A DNA stretch of 34,987 bases from CAZWCX01 sp964632945. Its GTDB lineage: Bacteria > Planctomycetota > MHYJ01 > WSZJ01 > CAZWCX01. Of the stretch, positions 1 through 7,769 are shown piece after piece. A program made the translations under genes and the position numbers. Numbering within the stretch: position 1 is the stretch's first letter; each line of letters opens with the position of its first letter. The notes beneath the pieces are model-generated. The model saw only the letters and a program-made list of their open reading frames with translations. It did not search any database and was not told the origin of the DNA. The stretch spans positions 1-34,987 of the forward strand of contig CAZWCX010000077.1 of the NCBI GenBank assembly GCA_964632945.1, in the 5' to 3' direction.

Positions 1-1
1 G

Positions 2-757
2 GACTCGCGGATGGGCAAGTTCTTCATGACGACGACCATGCTCATCGCCCTGCCCTCGGCCATCAAGGTCTTCAACTGGCTGGCCACCATGTGGCGGGGA
101 TCGCTCCTCTTCACCGCCCCCGCCTTGTGGGGCTACGCCTTCATCGCCATGTTCACGATCGGCGGCCTGAGCGGCATCTTCATGGCCGCCACGCCGGTCG
201 ACATCCCCATCCATGACACCTACTACGTCGTCGCCCACTTCCACTACGTGGTGTTCGGCGGCACCCTGATGGCCGTGTTCGGCGGGCTGACCTTCTGGTT
301 CCCGAAGTTCTTCGGACGCATGCTGAACGAATTCTGGAGCAAGGTCCACTTCTGGATCACCTTCCTCGCGTTCAACCTCACCTTCTTCCCCATGCACATG
401 ATCGGAGAAGGCGGTCACATGCGCCGCATCGCGTCGAGCGTGGAGAAGTACGAATTCCTCCAGACGCTGCAACCGATGAACGTGTTCATCACCCACGCGG
501 CCATGCTGTTGGGCTTCGCCCAGCTGATCTTCATCGTGAACTTCTTCTACAGCATGGCCAAGGGCCAGAAGGCGGACCAGAACCCCTGGAAGTCGAACAC
601 CCTGGAATGGACGACCCCGTCGCCCGTTCCCTACCACAACTACGACAAGATCCCCGTCGTTCATCACGGTCCTTACGAGTACTCGGCGGTGCCGGAGGGC
701 AAGGAGGACTGGATCGCCCAGACCGAACCCGCAACGATCCAGGCCAAGCCCCACTAG
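2..757 (+). CDS. ctaD: Cytochrome c oxidase subunit I, C-terminal part (5' end outside window)
   Basis: This is the catalytic subunit of an aa3-type haem-copper oxidase in the inner membrane, which reduces O2 with electrons from cytochrome c and pumps protons. The frame is open from base 2 with no start, so only the last ~250 residues are present. The segment IHDTYYVVAHFHYV carries the two histidines (HFH) that bind haem a3 and haem a. The typical LPSAIKVFNW motif precedes it. The remaining sequence contains several membrane helices and ends in a hydrophilic tail with the usual W-TxxSPxPxxN pattern (EWTTPSPVPYHN). Subunits III and IV follow on the same strand at spacings of 12-27 bases, so this is the end of a cox operon. 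Identification is secure; the missing N-terminus carries the CuB ligands and cannot be checked. Confidence 0.97.
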   Translation, partial: DSRMGKFFMTTTMLIALPSAIKVFNWLATMWRGSLLFTAPALWGYAFIAMFTIGGLSGIFMAATPVDIPIHDTYYVVAHFHYVVFGGTLMAVFGGLTFWFPKFFGRMLNEFWSKVHFWITFLAFNLTFFPMHMIGEGGHMRRIASSVEKYEFLQTLQPMNVFITHAAMLLGFAQLIFIVNFFYSMAKGQKADQNPWKSNTLEWTTPSPVPYHNYDKIPVVHHGPYEYSAVPEGKEDWIAQTEPATIQAKPH

Positions 758-784
758 CCGGCCCCCGCATTGGAGCAGAGGTAC

Positions 785-1396
785 ATGTCGGACGCCGCGG
801 TCGCTGCCGCAACCCACGGGCACGGGCACGTCCTTTCCGAGGCGGAACAGGAATACGCCCGGGGCAAGCTGGGGATGTGGCTCTTTCTCGCCTCGGAAGT
901 GATGTTCTTCGGCGGCTTCATCGCCGCCTACGTCGTCCTGCGCATGGGCGATACCCATGGCGTCTTCGACGGGACCCTCCTCAACTGGAAGATCGCGGCC
1001 TTCAACACCGTCCTGCTGCTCACCAGCAGCTTGACGATGGCGCTCTCGATCGGCGCAATCCAGAAGGGGGATGTCAAGGGACTGCAGATCAACCTGTTCT
1101 TGACCATCCTCCTGGGGGTCGGGTTCCTGCTCGTGAAGTTCCTGGAGTACGGCACCAAGTTCCTCCACGGGATTTCACCGAGCACCAACATCTTCTACTC
1201 GGTTTACTTCACGCTGACGGGATTCCACGGTCTCCACGTCCTGGGCGGGATCGTCGTCCTCTCGGCGCTGCTGATCTGGTCGATGCAGGGCAAGTACAAC
1301 GACAAGAACTGGGCGGGCATTGAATTCACCGGGCTGTATTGGCACCTGGTCGACATCGTCTGGATCTTCCTGTTCCCCATTCTCTACCTGCTGTAA
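785..1396 (+). CDS. ctaE: Cytochrome c oxidase subunit III
   Basis: This encodes a 203-residue integral membrane subunit of the oxidase complex that supports proton uptake and stability of subunit I. The GMWLFLASEVMFFGGFIAAYVVLR segment near residues 30-50 is the family hallmark, with the conserved glutamate in ASE. Five or so further helices follow, ending in the characteristic GLYWHLVDIVWIFLFPILYLL-type last helix. I chose ATG at 785 rather than the in-frame TTG at 770 because a GGAGCAGAGG Shine-Dalgarno-like stretch lies just before 785. A His/Gly patch (THGHGHVL) near the N-terminus is common in this subunit. It lies between subunits I and IV, and co-transcription is inferred from spacing. 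Confidence 0.96.
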   Translation: MSDAAVAAATHGHGHVLSEAEQEYARGKLGMWLFLASEVMFFGGFIAAYVVLRMGDTHGVFDGTLLNWKIAAFNTVLLLTSSLTMALSIGAIQKGDVKGLQINLFLTILLGVGFLLVKFLEYGTKFLHGISPSTNIFYSVYFTLTGFHGLHVLGGIVVLSALLIWSMQGKYNDKNWAGIEFTGLYWHLVDIVWIFLFPILYLL

Positions 1397-1408
1397 GGGG
1401 GAAGGCCC

Positions 1409-1735
1409 GTGTCGGGAACCGTCTCCAAGAGCATGTACTGGAACGTCTTCAAGACCCTGATCGCGCTCACGGTGGTCACGGTGCTGGCGTCGCGGATCGA
1501 CATCGGCCGCGGCGGCAACATTGCCTTGGCGCTGCTGATCGCGGGGGTGAAGGCCACGGTCGTGGGACTCTTCTTCATGCACCTCAAGTACGAGGGCAAG
1601 CAGGGGAAGTGGATCTACACGAGCGTGTTCTTCCCGATTCTGCTCTTCCTGATCCTGCTCGGGCTGCTGACGCCGGACGTGGGACATCGGGACCCCGGGA
1701 TCCCGCCGGCGAAGGCGGCGGCGAAACCCCACTAG
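1409..1735 (+). CDS. ctaF: Cytochrome c oxidase subunit IV (prokaryotic type)
   Basis: This is a small (108 residues) membrane protein with three predicted helices: one near residues 9-27, one near 32-52 ending in the motif GLFFMHLKYEGK, and one near 67-84. The histidine/lysine motif FMHLKY is typical of the prokaryotic subunit IV family (COX4_pro). The start is GTG at 1409, preceded by a strong AAGGGGGAAGG ribosome-binding region, and only 12 bases separate it from the subunit III stop. The last ~20 residues are a Pro/Ala/Lys tail. It is the last gene of the oxidase operon, and a strong hairpin follows at 1766. Confidence 0.93.
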   Translation: MSGTVSKSMYWNVFKTLIALTVVTVLASRIDIGRGGNIALALLIAGVKATVVGLFFMHLKYEGKQGKWIYTSVFFPILLFLILLGLLTPDVGHRDPGIPPAKAAAKPH

Positions 1736-1765
1736 CGGCCGATCGGGCGCTGCAGGGAATTACGG

Positions 1766-1792
1766 GGGCCGGGCGCGCGAGCGCGCCGGCCC
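1766..1792. terminator. GC-rich hairpin between convergent genes, likely bidirectional terminator
   Basis: The left arm at 1766-1778 and the right arm at 1781-1792 form a 12-bp stem with one bulged G and a very short loop. It lies between the end of the cox operon and the convergent SMI1/KNR4-like gene. There is no T-tract on either side, so intrinsic termination is inferred from position and stability only. Confidence 0.45.
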
Positions 1793-1837
1793 TCGCATCG
1801 TTTCGGGGCGGGTCGAAGTCGCAGACGGGAGCCGGAG

Positions 1838-2251
1838 TCAGGCCGGCGGAATCGTCCCTTCCAGCCACTCCTCGAAGCAGTCCGCCTCCTGGTTGATCTC
1901 TTCCCAGATCGAACTGCTCATGCCCAGCGTCACGACCGGGCAACGCGCTTCGCGAAAGTTGAGCGCGACGACCATGAACCCCTCGTTGCCGATGCCGACC
2001 AGTCCGCCGAACCACTGGAAGAGCGGCAGGGACTGGTTCAGGGAGACCAGTTGGTCCAGGTCCCAGAGTCCGCGCCACGAGGAGGAAGGCCCGTTCGCGC
2101 GGCCGGCTGCGACCAGGTATTCGCGGTACGCCGACGGGAACATGAAGCCGAGGCGCATCTCCGCGGCGTCCACCTCCGCCAGCATGACCGGGCTGCCCGG
2201 CTTCCAACCGGCCGCCTTCATGCGCCCGAGCACCGATTCGATGCGGTTCAT
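1838..2251 (-). CDS. SMI1/KNR4 family protein
   Basis: This is a 137-residue protein with the SMI1/KNR4 fold pattern. An amphipathic N-terminus is followed by LAEVDAAEMRLGFMFPSAYREYLVAAG, then a W-rich segment and a C-terminal acidic helix ending in the FEEWLEG type seen in this family. Bacterial members are often immunity proteins of contact-dependent or secreted toxins, or general scaffold-like proteins; no toxin gene is visible nearby, so an immunity role is not supported here. The start ATG at 2251 begins MNRIESVLGRMK. The gene runs convergently to the cox operon and divergently from the small membrane protein at 2309, with only 57 bases between the two starts. Confidence 0.75.
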   Translation of the reverse strand: MNRIESVLGRMKAAGWKPGSPVMLAEVDAAEMRLGFMFPSAYREYLVAAGRANGPSSSWRGLWDLDQLVSLNQSLPLFQWFGGLVGIGNEGFMVVALNFREARCPVVTLGMSSSIWEEINQEADCFEEWLEGTIPPA

Positions 2252-2272
2252 TCGAGACCCCAGGCGGAAGGG

Positions 2273-2301
2273 TTGACCCGATTCGATGGAGTCGATATCA
2301 T
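2273..2301 (+). promoter_or_regulatory. Sigma70-like promoter, possibly giving a leaderless mRNA
   Basis: TTGACC (2273-2278) is followed by a 17-base spacer and TATCAT (2296-2301); each hexamer matches the consensus at 5 of 6 positions. The expected transcription start, about 7 bases after the -10 box, falls at or next to the ATG at 2309, leaving no room for a ribosome-binding site. Confidence 0.6.
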
Positions 2302-2308
2302 CCAGGGT

Positions 2309-2617
2309 ATGAAAAGCGCCCTCTCCCTGCAAGCCCTCCATCGGACCATGACCGCCGCCCTGGCGCTCGTCCTGCTCGCCGGCCGCGACCTCCACGCGCA
2401 GTGCGCGCTGTGCAAGGAAGCGCTCCGGTCGGATCCGGAGACCGCGCGCATCGCCGCCGGGTTCGAGTGGGGGACCTATTTCATCGGCGGACTTCTCATC
2501 ACGATGACGGTCAGCGTGGTCATCCTGTTGTTCCGCACCGCCCGAAGATTCACGGTGCACGCGCCGCCCCTGCCCCCCGTCCCGGCCGAATCCGGGTCCG
2601 CGGCACAAACCGCTTGA
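2309..2617 (+). CDS. Small secreted/membrane protein with CxxC motif next to the oxidase genes
   Basis: This is a 102-residue protein that I cannot assign to a named family. It begins with a signal peptide (MKSALSLQALHR charged region, then a hydrophobic stretch, likely cleavage after LHA). Immediately after the predicted cleavage site is QCALCKEAL, a CxxC pair that could bind metal or form a disulphide outside the membrane. A single membrane helix spans about residues 57-78 (TYFIGGLLITMTVSVVILLF), and a Pro-rich tail follows. The layout (export signal, CxxC, one anchor) and the nearby cytochrome oxidase suggest an accessory role such as metal or redox handling, but this is only inference. 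An alternative start, ATG 2348, would shorten the signal peptide and remove its positive charges. Confidence 0.7.
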   Translation: MKSALSLQALHRTMTAALALVLLAGRDLHAQCALCKEALRSDPETARIAAGFEWGTYFIGGLLITMTVSVVILLFRTARRFTVHAPPLPPVPAESGSAAQTA

Positions 2618-2641
2618 CGGATCGCCGCCACCGTCCATAAT
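2614..2641 (+). promoter_or_regulatory. Sigma70-like promoter overlapping the upstream stop codon
   Basis: TTGACG (2614-2619) includes the TGA stop of the preceding gene. After a 16-base spacer comes CATAAT (2636-2641). The -10 box covers the ATG at 2640, so that ATG would lie upstream of the transcript start near 2648. This favours GTG 2679 as the start of the next gene. Confidence 0.55.
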
Positions 2642-2678
2642 GGAAGCGTCGTGCGCCCCCATTCCGCGAGCTGAGACC

Positions 2679-4238
2679 GTGAGCCGATTGCTCGTTCGCG
2701 TCGTCGTTCTCGCCCTGGGCCTCTCCGTCTTCTTCGCGCCGCGCGCCCCCGTCCGCCCGACGGACGCCGCCGAGAACGTGCCGCGCGACCTGGCCCCGGT
2801 CATCCAGCAGGTCGACAAACTCCTGCGGCACCTCGCGCAGCGCGAGAAAGTATCCGTCTCCCCGCCGGCCGACGACCTCGAGTACCTGCGCCGCCTTTCG
2901 CTCGACCTGATCGCCCGCCTCCCCACCCCGGCGGAGATCCACGCCTACGAGTCCTCCACCGACCCCGCCAAGAAGGCGCGCAGGGTGGACGAGATGCTCG
3001 CCTCCGAGGAGTTCGCCTCGTACTGGGGGAACCGCTGGGCCCGGGAGTTCGTCGAGGGCCACTTCCAGACCAGCAACTGGATGTCGCGGCCGCGCTGGAT
3101 CGAATACATGACCGACGTCTTCCGGACCAACAAGCCCTACGCCCAGGTGGTGAAGGAACTGGTCGATTCCGAGGGGGACGCGCGGGAGATCGGCCCGACG
3201 AACTTCATCCTCTCCTGCGACGGGGATGCCGCGGAAGTCGCCGGCATGCTCGCCCGCCAGGTACTCGGCATCTCCATGCAATGCGCCCAGTGTCATGACC
3301 ATCCCTACGAGAAATGGACCCAGAAGGATTTCTGGGGCGTCGCCGCCTATTTCGCCCGCGCCAAGGCCAGCAGCTACATGGTCAAAGACGCGACCTACTA
3401 CATCCTCAAGGAGGAGAATCAGGGCGATCTGGAAATCCCGCGACGGGAAGGGCTTCGCGTCCAGCCGAGCTTCCCGGTCCTGGGAATTCCCGACAAGCTC
3501 TCCGACAAGGGAAATCGCCGGCAGACGCTCGCCGCCATCCTGCTCCTGCCGCAGAACCTCCGCATGTCCGAGGTCGCGGTCAACCGCGTGTGGAAGCAGT
3601 TCTTCGGCCAGGGGTTCGTGGAACCGTTCGACGCCTTCGGCGAGAAGACGCAGACGCGCTTCGCGCCCGTGCTCCGCAGATTGGCCGAGGACTTCGCCCG
3701 GAGCGGCACCGATCTGAAGCGACTCATCCGGATCATCGCCCTCAGCGAGACCTACGGCCGCACCAGCCTGACCGACACCCCCGGCAGCGCGGAGACCCGC
3801 GCCTTCGAGCGCGCCTCCATCCGGCGGCTCGACTCCTTCCAGCAGTTCCACGCGCTGCTCCAGGCGACCGACTACCGCGCCGCCGTGCTCGCCTGGCACA
3901 AGGGGAACGAAGCAAAGGCCCGGGAGGGTATCGAATGGCTGCGCCAACGCTTCGTCGCCCTGCCGGACGAGCGCACCCGCACCATGATGTACTTCAACGG
4001 CGACATGACCCGCCATGCGGTCGAGGACGGCCCCATGCTGCGCGGCCTGATCGAGGAAGGACTGCCGGAAAAAACCGCGATGGATCGCATGTTTCTCCTC
4101 ACCCTCTCGCGCCACGCCACCGCGGAAGAGAAGAATCGGCTGCAGCACCGTCTCGATCTGGAAGAGGACCTCCTGCAGGGCTACCGGGCCCTCTACTGGG
4201 GCCTGCTCAACTCCATGGAATTCCAGACCAATCACTGA
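2679..4238 (+). CDS. DUF1549 and DUF1553 domain-containing protein (planctomycete surface/cytochrome-associated family)
   Basis: This encodes a 519-residue exported protein. A signal peptide covers about residues 1-20 (VSRLLVRVVVLALGLSVFF read as fMet). DUF1549 spans roughly residues 40-225 and ends near C202-A-Q-C-H206, the CxxCH motif usual in this family that resembles a haem c site. DUF1553 covers most of the remainder, with conserved stretches such as AVNRVWKQFFGQGFVEPFD and the final LYWGLLNSMEFQTNH. Unlike many relatives it lacks an N-terminal cytochrome c-like (PSCyt1) domain. GTG 2679 was chosen because the in-frame ATG at 2640 lies inside the -10 box; both give the same mature protein. 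It is followed 41 bases later by a DUF1501 gene, the usual partner. The biochemical role of this pair is unknown; it is expanded in Planctomycetes. Confidence 0.92.
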   Translation: MSRLLVRVVVLALGLSVFFAPRAPVRPTDAAENVPRDLAPVIQQVDKLLRHLAQREKVSVSPPADDLEYLRRLSLDLIARLPTPAEIHAYESSTDPAKKARRVDEMLASEEFASYWGNRWAREFVEGHFQTSNWMSRPRWIEYMTDVFRTNKPYAQVVKELVDSEGDAREIGPTNFILSCDGDAAEVAGMLARQVLGISMQCAQCHDHPYEKWTQKDFWGVAAYFARAKASSYMVKDATYYILKEENQGDLEIPRREGLRVQPSFPVLGIPDKLSDKGNRRQTLAAILLLPQNLRMSEVAVNRVWKQFFGQGFVEPFDAFGEKTQTRFAPVLRRLAEDFARSGTDLKRLIRIIALSETYGRTSLTDTPGSAETRAFERASIRRLDSFQQFHALLQATDYRAAVLAWHKGNEAKAREGIEWLRQRFVALPDERTRTMMYFNGDMTRHAVEDGPMLRGLIEEGLPEKTAMDRMFLLTLSRHATAEEKNRLQHRLDLEEDLLQGYRALYWGLLNSMEFQTNH

Positions 4239-4279
4239 GCGGGAGCCGCCCGCGGAAATCCGTGATCGGAAGAACCAGC

Positions 4280-5578
4280 ATGACCCGACCCTGTCGCAAC
4301 TGCGGCCCGGCGCATGACCTGTCCCGGCGGGCGTTCCTCGGCATGTCCCTCGGCGCCGCCCTGAACTGGATGCTGCACGGACCGCGCGTCCTTTCGGCGG
4401 AGGACAACCGGACCACGACCGTGGGGCGGCGGACCGGCAAGAAGTCCTGCATCCTTCTCTGGATGGACGGCGGCCCGTCCCACCTCGAGACGTTCGACCC
4501 GAAGCCGGGGACCAAGGACGGCGGACCGTGGAAGACGATCCCCAGCTCGGCCTCCGGAGTCTCCTTCGTCGAGGCCCTCCCCCGCCTGGCACAGCAGGCG
4601 CACGACCTGACCCTGATCCGCTCCATGACGACACGGGAACTCGAGCATGGACGCGCCCGCTACTATTTCCACTCCGGCTACAAACGGGAAGGGTCGACCC
4701 AGCACCCCAGTCTCGGCGCGATCGTCGCCGACCATCGGCGGGACATCGACTGCGGCAAGCTCCCCAAGAACATCGTCGTGGGATACTCCGTGCACGGCCG
4801 CGGGTTCCTGGAACCGGAGACCGCCCCCTTCGTCGTTCCCGACCCGTCGCATCCGCCGCAGGAGCTGTTCTGGCCGGAGGGAATGAGCAGCGACGGCGTC
4901 GCCAACCGGATCCAGATCTACCAGGACCTCGACCGGGACTTCGTGAAGATGCGGGATCCCAAGTTGCGGGACGAGCAGGAGAAGGTACGCCAGGAAACCC
5001 TGGACATGATGGCGTCCCGGGAACTTCGCGCCTTCCGTCTCGGCGAAGAGAAGCAGGAGCTCCGCGACCAATACGGCATGCATCCCTTCGGCCAGGGCTG
5101 CCTACTGGCGCGTCGGCTCGTGGAGGTGGGAATCCCGTTCGTGGAAGTCGTCCTGGGCGGCTGGGACGGGCACCGCGATCTTCACAACGGCTATCGCGGT
5201 CTCCTCCAGGTGCTCGACGCCGGGTTCTCCACGCTGATCGAGGACTTGCGCTCCCGCGGCCTGCTCCAGGACACGCTCGTGCTGTGGGCCGGCGAGTTCG
5301 GGCGCACGCCCGACATCAACAAGGACAAGGGGCGGGACCACTACGGCAGCGCCTTCAGCGCGGTCATGGCCGGCGCCGGAATCCCCGGCGGACGCGTCCA
5401 CGGCAAGACCTGCCCGGCCGGGGCCACGGTTCAAGCGGATCCGGTGACGATCCCCGACCTGCTGGCCACCGCCTGTACGGTCCTGGGGATTGATCCTCGC
5501 CGGGAATACATGACGCCGGACGGCCGTCCGGTCAAGGTCGTGGACAAGGGCAAAGTCGTCAAGAAGCTCCTGAGTTAG
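4280..5578 (+). CDS. DUF1501 domain-containing protein with Tat signal
   Basis: This is a 432-residue member of DUF1501, an alkaline-phosphatase/sulfatase-like fold. A twin-arginine signal (S15-R-R-A-F-L-G21 followed by a hydrophobic segment) indicates folded export. The mature protein begins around residue 35 and includes the family motifs LLWMDGGPSHLETFDPKPG and, near the C-terminus, WAGEFGRTPDINKDKGRDHY, whose Asp/His residues resemble metal ligands of the superfamily. ATG 4280 lies 41 bases after the DUF1553 stop; an upstream in-frame GTG at 4262 has no better ribosome-binding site. The DUF1549/1553-DUF1501 order is the standard planctomycete pair. The substrate is unknown. The tail ends VVKKLLS. 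Confidence 0.93.
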   Translation: MTRPCRNCGPAHDLSRRAFLGMSLGAALNWMLHGPRVLSAEDNRTTTVGRRTGKKSCILLWMDGGPSHLETFDPKPGTKDGGPWKTIPSSASGVSFVEALPRLAQQAHDLTLIRSMTTRELEHGRARYYFHSGYKREGSTQHPSLGAIVADHRRDIDCGKLPKNIVVGYSVHGRGFLEPETAPFVVPDPSHPPQELFWPEGMSSDGVANRIQIYQDLDRDFVKMRDPKLRDEQEKVRQETLDMMASRELRAFRLGEEKQELRDQYGMHPFGQGCLLARRLVEVGIPFVEVVLGGWDGHRDLHNGYRGLLQVLDAGFSTLIEDLRSRGLLQDTLVLWAGEFGRTPDINKDKGRDHYGSAFSAVMAGAGIPGGRVHGKTCPAGATVQADPVTIPDLLATACTVLGIDPRREYMTPDGRPVKVVDKGKVVKKLLS

Positions 5579-5686
5579 ACTGCGAGGACCTGCCCACCCC
5601 CCCCGCTCCCGACGGCCCGATCGCTTGCGGCCGGCGCGGCTTTATGTCATTCTCCCCCGGTCGCCTCCATCGGGAAAGCCACTCGC

Positions 5687-7765
5687 ATGCTCGCCTTCGC
5701 CGGCGCGATCTTCATCAGCGCATTCCTGGTCTTTCAAGTCCAGCCGATCATTGCCAAGGCGATCCTCCCGTGGTTCGGCGGCACGCCGGCCGTATGGACG
5801 ACCTGCCTCCTGTTCTTCCAGGTCGTCCTGCTCCTGGGATACGCGTACGCGCACGCCTCCATCCGCTGGCTCGGCGCGCGGCGGCAGGCGATCGTTCATG
5901 CCGCCCTCCTCGCGCTCGCCCTGCTGACGCTCCCGATCACGCCCGATGCGGATTGGAAGCCGCAGGGCACCGAGGATCCGGTCCTGCGCATCCTGGGACT
6001 CCTGGCGGGAACCGTGGGAGCTCCCTACCTGCTGCTGTCGGCGACCGCGCCGCTCCTCCAAGCCTGGTTCGCGCGCAGCGAGCCGGGTAAGTCGCCGTAC
6101 CGGCTGTACGCCCTGTCGAATCTCGGCTCGCTCCTCGGGCTCGTAACCTACCCGGTGGGCATCGAGCCGCTGCTGACCACGGGAGAACAACAGGCCCTCT
6201 GGTCCGGCGGCTTCCTCATGTTCGCGCTCGTCTGCTGGCTGTGCGCCCTGCGTTCCCTGCGTTCCCCCGACGGGACCGGATCCGCAGCCGCGATTCCCGA
6301 CGGAACGGGAACCGGAGCCGCGCTGCCGGAACCCGCGCGGCCCGAACCCGATGCGCGGCTGTACCTCCTGTGGATCGCGTTGTCGGCTTGCGGTTCGACG
6401 CTGCTGCTGGCGGTCACCAATCAGATGTGCCAGGAAGTCGCCGTCGTCCCCTTTCTCTGGGTCCTCCCCCTGACGCTGTATCTGCTGAGCTTCATCCTCT
6501 GCTTCGAGAGCGATCGCTGGTACCGCCGCGCGGTGTATATGCCGCTCCTGGCCGCCGGCCTGTGGGCGATCGGATATGTGACCGGGAAAGGGCTCGGCAT
6601 TGCCCTCGTGTGGGCGATCCCCATGCTCGCGGGAGGGCTTTTCGTCGGCTGCATGTTCTGCCACGGCGAGCTGGCCGCGCTCCGGCCGGCGCCCAGGCAC
6701 CTGACGGCCTTTTACCTGATGAGCTCCGTCGGCGGAGCGGTCGGCGGACTTTTCGTGGGGTTCGTCGCCCCGTACGCGTTCTCCGGTTTCTGGGAGATCC
6801 ACTTCGCCATTCTCGGCTGCGCGACCCTCGCGGTCCTGCTGGTGCTGCGGCAATACCCCGCCGCGCGCGAAACCCGTCGCACCGTCATCCGCGCCTGCCT
6901 GCATCTCGTCCTGGGCGTCGTGGCCGTGGCCACGGTCGAACGATTCCTGGTGGCCACCGAGCGGTCCCCGTTCCATGGGCGAAACTTCTACGGGCACATC
7001 AGCGTCAGTTCCACGCCCGCCAAGCGTCCCGAAGACACGACACTCGATCTGACGCACGGCGCGACCCGCCACGGACGACAATACGTCGATCCGGCCCGTC
7101 GCCACATCCCAACGAGCTACTACGGGTACGTGACCGGCATCGGCAGGGCCTTCGCGGACTACCCCCGTCGCACCGGTCGCAGGGTCGGCTTGATCGGACT
7201 CGGGGCCGGGACGCTGGCCGCCTACGCCGTACGCGGCGACTTCTTCCGGTTCTATGAGATCAACCCGTTGGTGGTGGACTACGCCCTGCTCCACTTCACC
7301 TACCTGTCGGACGCCCGTCGCCGCGGGGCCGAGGTTGAAATCTCCCTGGGTGACGCCCGCATCTCCATGGAGCGGGAAGCCCCTCAGAATTACGACCTGA
7401 TCGTCCTCGACGCCTTCTCCAGCGACTCGATCCCCACCCATCTGTTGACCCGGGAGTCGTTCGAGATCTACTCCGGTCACCTGCGCCAGGATGGAGTCCT
7501 GGCGGTCCACATCTCCAACCGGCACATCGACCTCCGCCCGGTGGTCCACTCCCTCGCACGCAGCATCGGGTGCGTATCCTGGCTGATCGTGAATCAGGAC
7601 GACTCGAAGGATGCCGTCCACATGTCCCATTGGGTGCTGGTGACCCGCAACCTTCCCCTCTTGATGTCGCCCCACGTCCTGCCGGCGGGAGCCCTCCTCC
7701 CCGGAGGGCCGCGGCTTCGCATGTGGACGGACGACTACAGCAATCTCTTCCAGCTGTTGAAGTGA
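5687..7765 (+). CDS. Fused MFS-like transporter / spermidine synthase-like protein, copy 1 of 3
   Basis: This is a 692-residue two-part protein. The N-terminal ~430 residues form a multi-helix membrane domain starting with FLVFQVQPIIAKAILPWFGG, the hallmark of the fused MFS/spermidine synthase family. The cytoplasmic C-terminal ~240 residues are a class I methyltransferase-like fold: glycine loop GLGAGTLAAY near residue 503, the acidic strand end FYEINP near 520 that would hold the SAM-type ribose, GDARISM, and DAFSSDSIPTHLLT near 575. True spermidine synthases have a different catalytic segment at the DAFSSD position, so polyamine synthesis is not established. The gene starts a head-to-tail trio of paralogues. 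The 108-base upstream gap contains a TTGCGG box but no convincing -10 box. The next copy begins 4 bases after the stop. Confidence 0.92.
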   Translation: MLAFAGAIFISAFLVFQVQPIIAKAILPWFGGTPAVWTTCLLFFQVVLLLGYAYAHASIRWLGARRQAIVHAALLALALLTLPITPDADWKPQGTEDPVLRILGLLAGTVGAPYLLLSATAPLLQAWFARSEPGKSPYRLYALSNLGSLLGLVTYPVGIEPLLTTGEQQALWSGGFLMFALVCWLCALRSLRSPDGTGSAAAIPDGTGTGAALPEPARPEPDARLYLLWIALSACGSTLLLAVTNQMCQEVAVVPFLWVLPLTLYLLSFILCFESDRWYRRAVYMPLLAAGLWAIGYVTGKGLGIALVWAIPMLAGGLFVGCMFCHGELAALRPAPRHLTAFYLMSSVGGAVGGLFVGFVAPYAFSGFWEIHFAILGCATLAVLLVLRQYPAARETRRTVIRACLHLVLGVVAVATVERFLVATERSPFHGRNFYGHISVSSTPAKRPEDTTLDLTHGATRHGRQYVDPARRHIPTSYYGYVTGIGRAFADYPRRTGRRVGLIGLGAGTLAAYAVRGDFFRFYEINPLVVDYALLHFTYLSDARRRGAEVEISLGDARISMEREAPQNYDLIVLDAFSSDSIPTHLLTRESFEIYSGHLRQDGVLAVHISNRHIDLRPVVHSLARSIGCVSWLIVNQDDSKDAVHMSHWVLVTRNLPLLMSPHVLPAGALLPGGPRLRMWTDDYSNLFQLLK

Positions 7766-7769
7766 GCGG

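Noticed and set aside
1838..2251. Immunity protein of a toxin system
   Set aside because: SMI1/KNR4 proteins often serve this role, but no toxin, Rhs or secretion gene is near; the neighbours are housekeeping genes.
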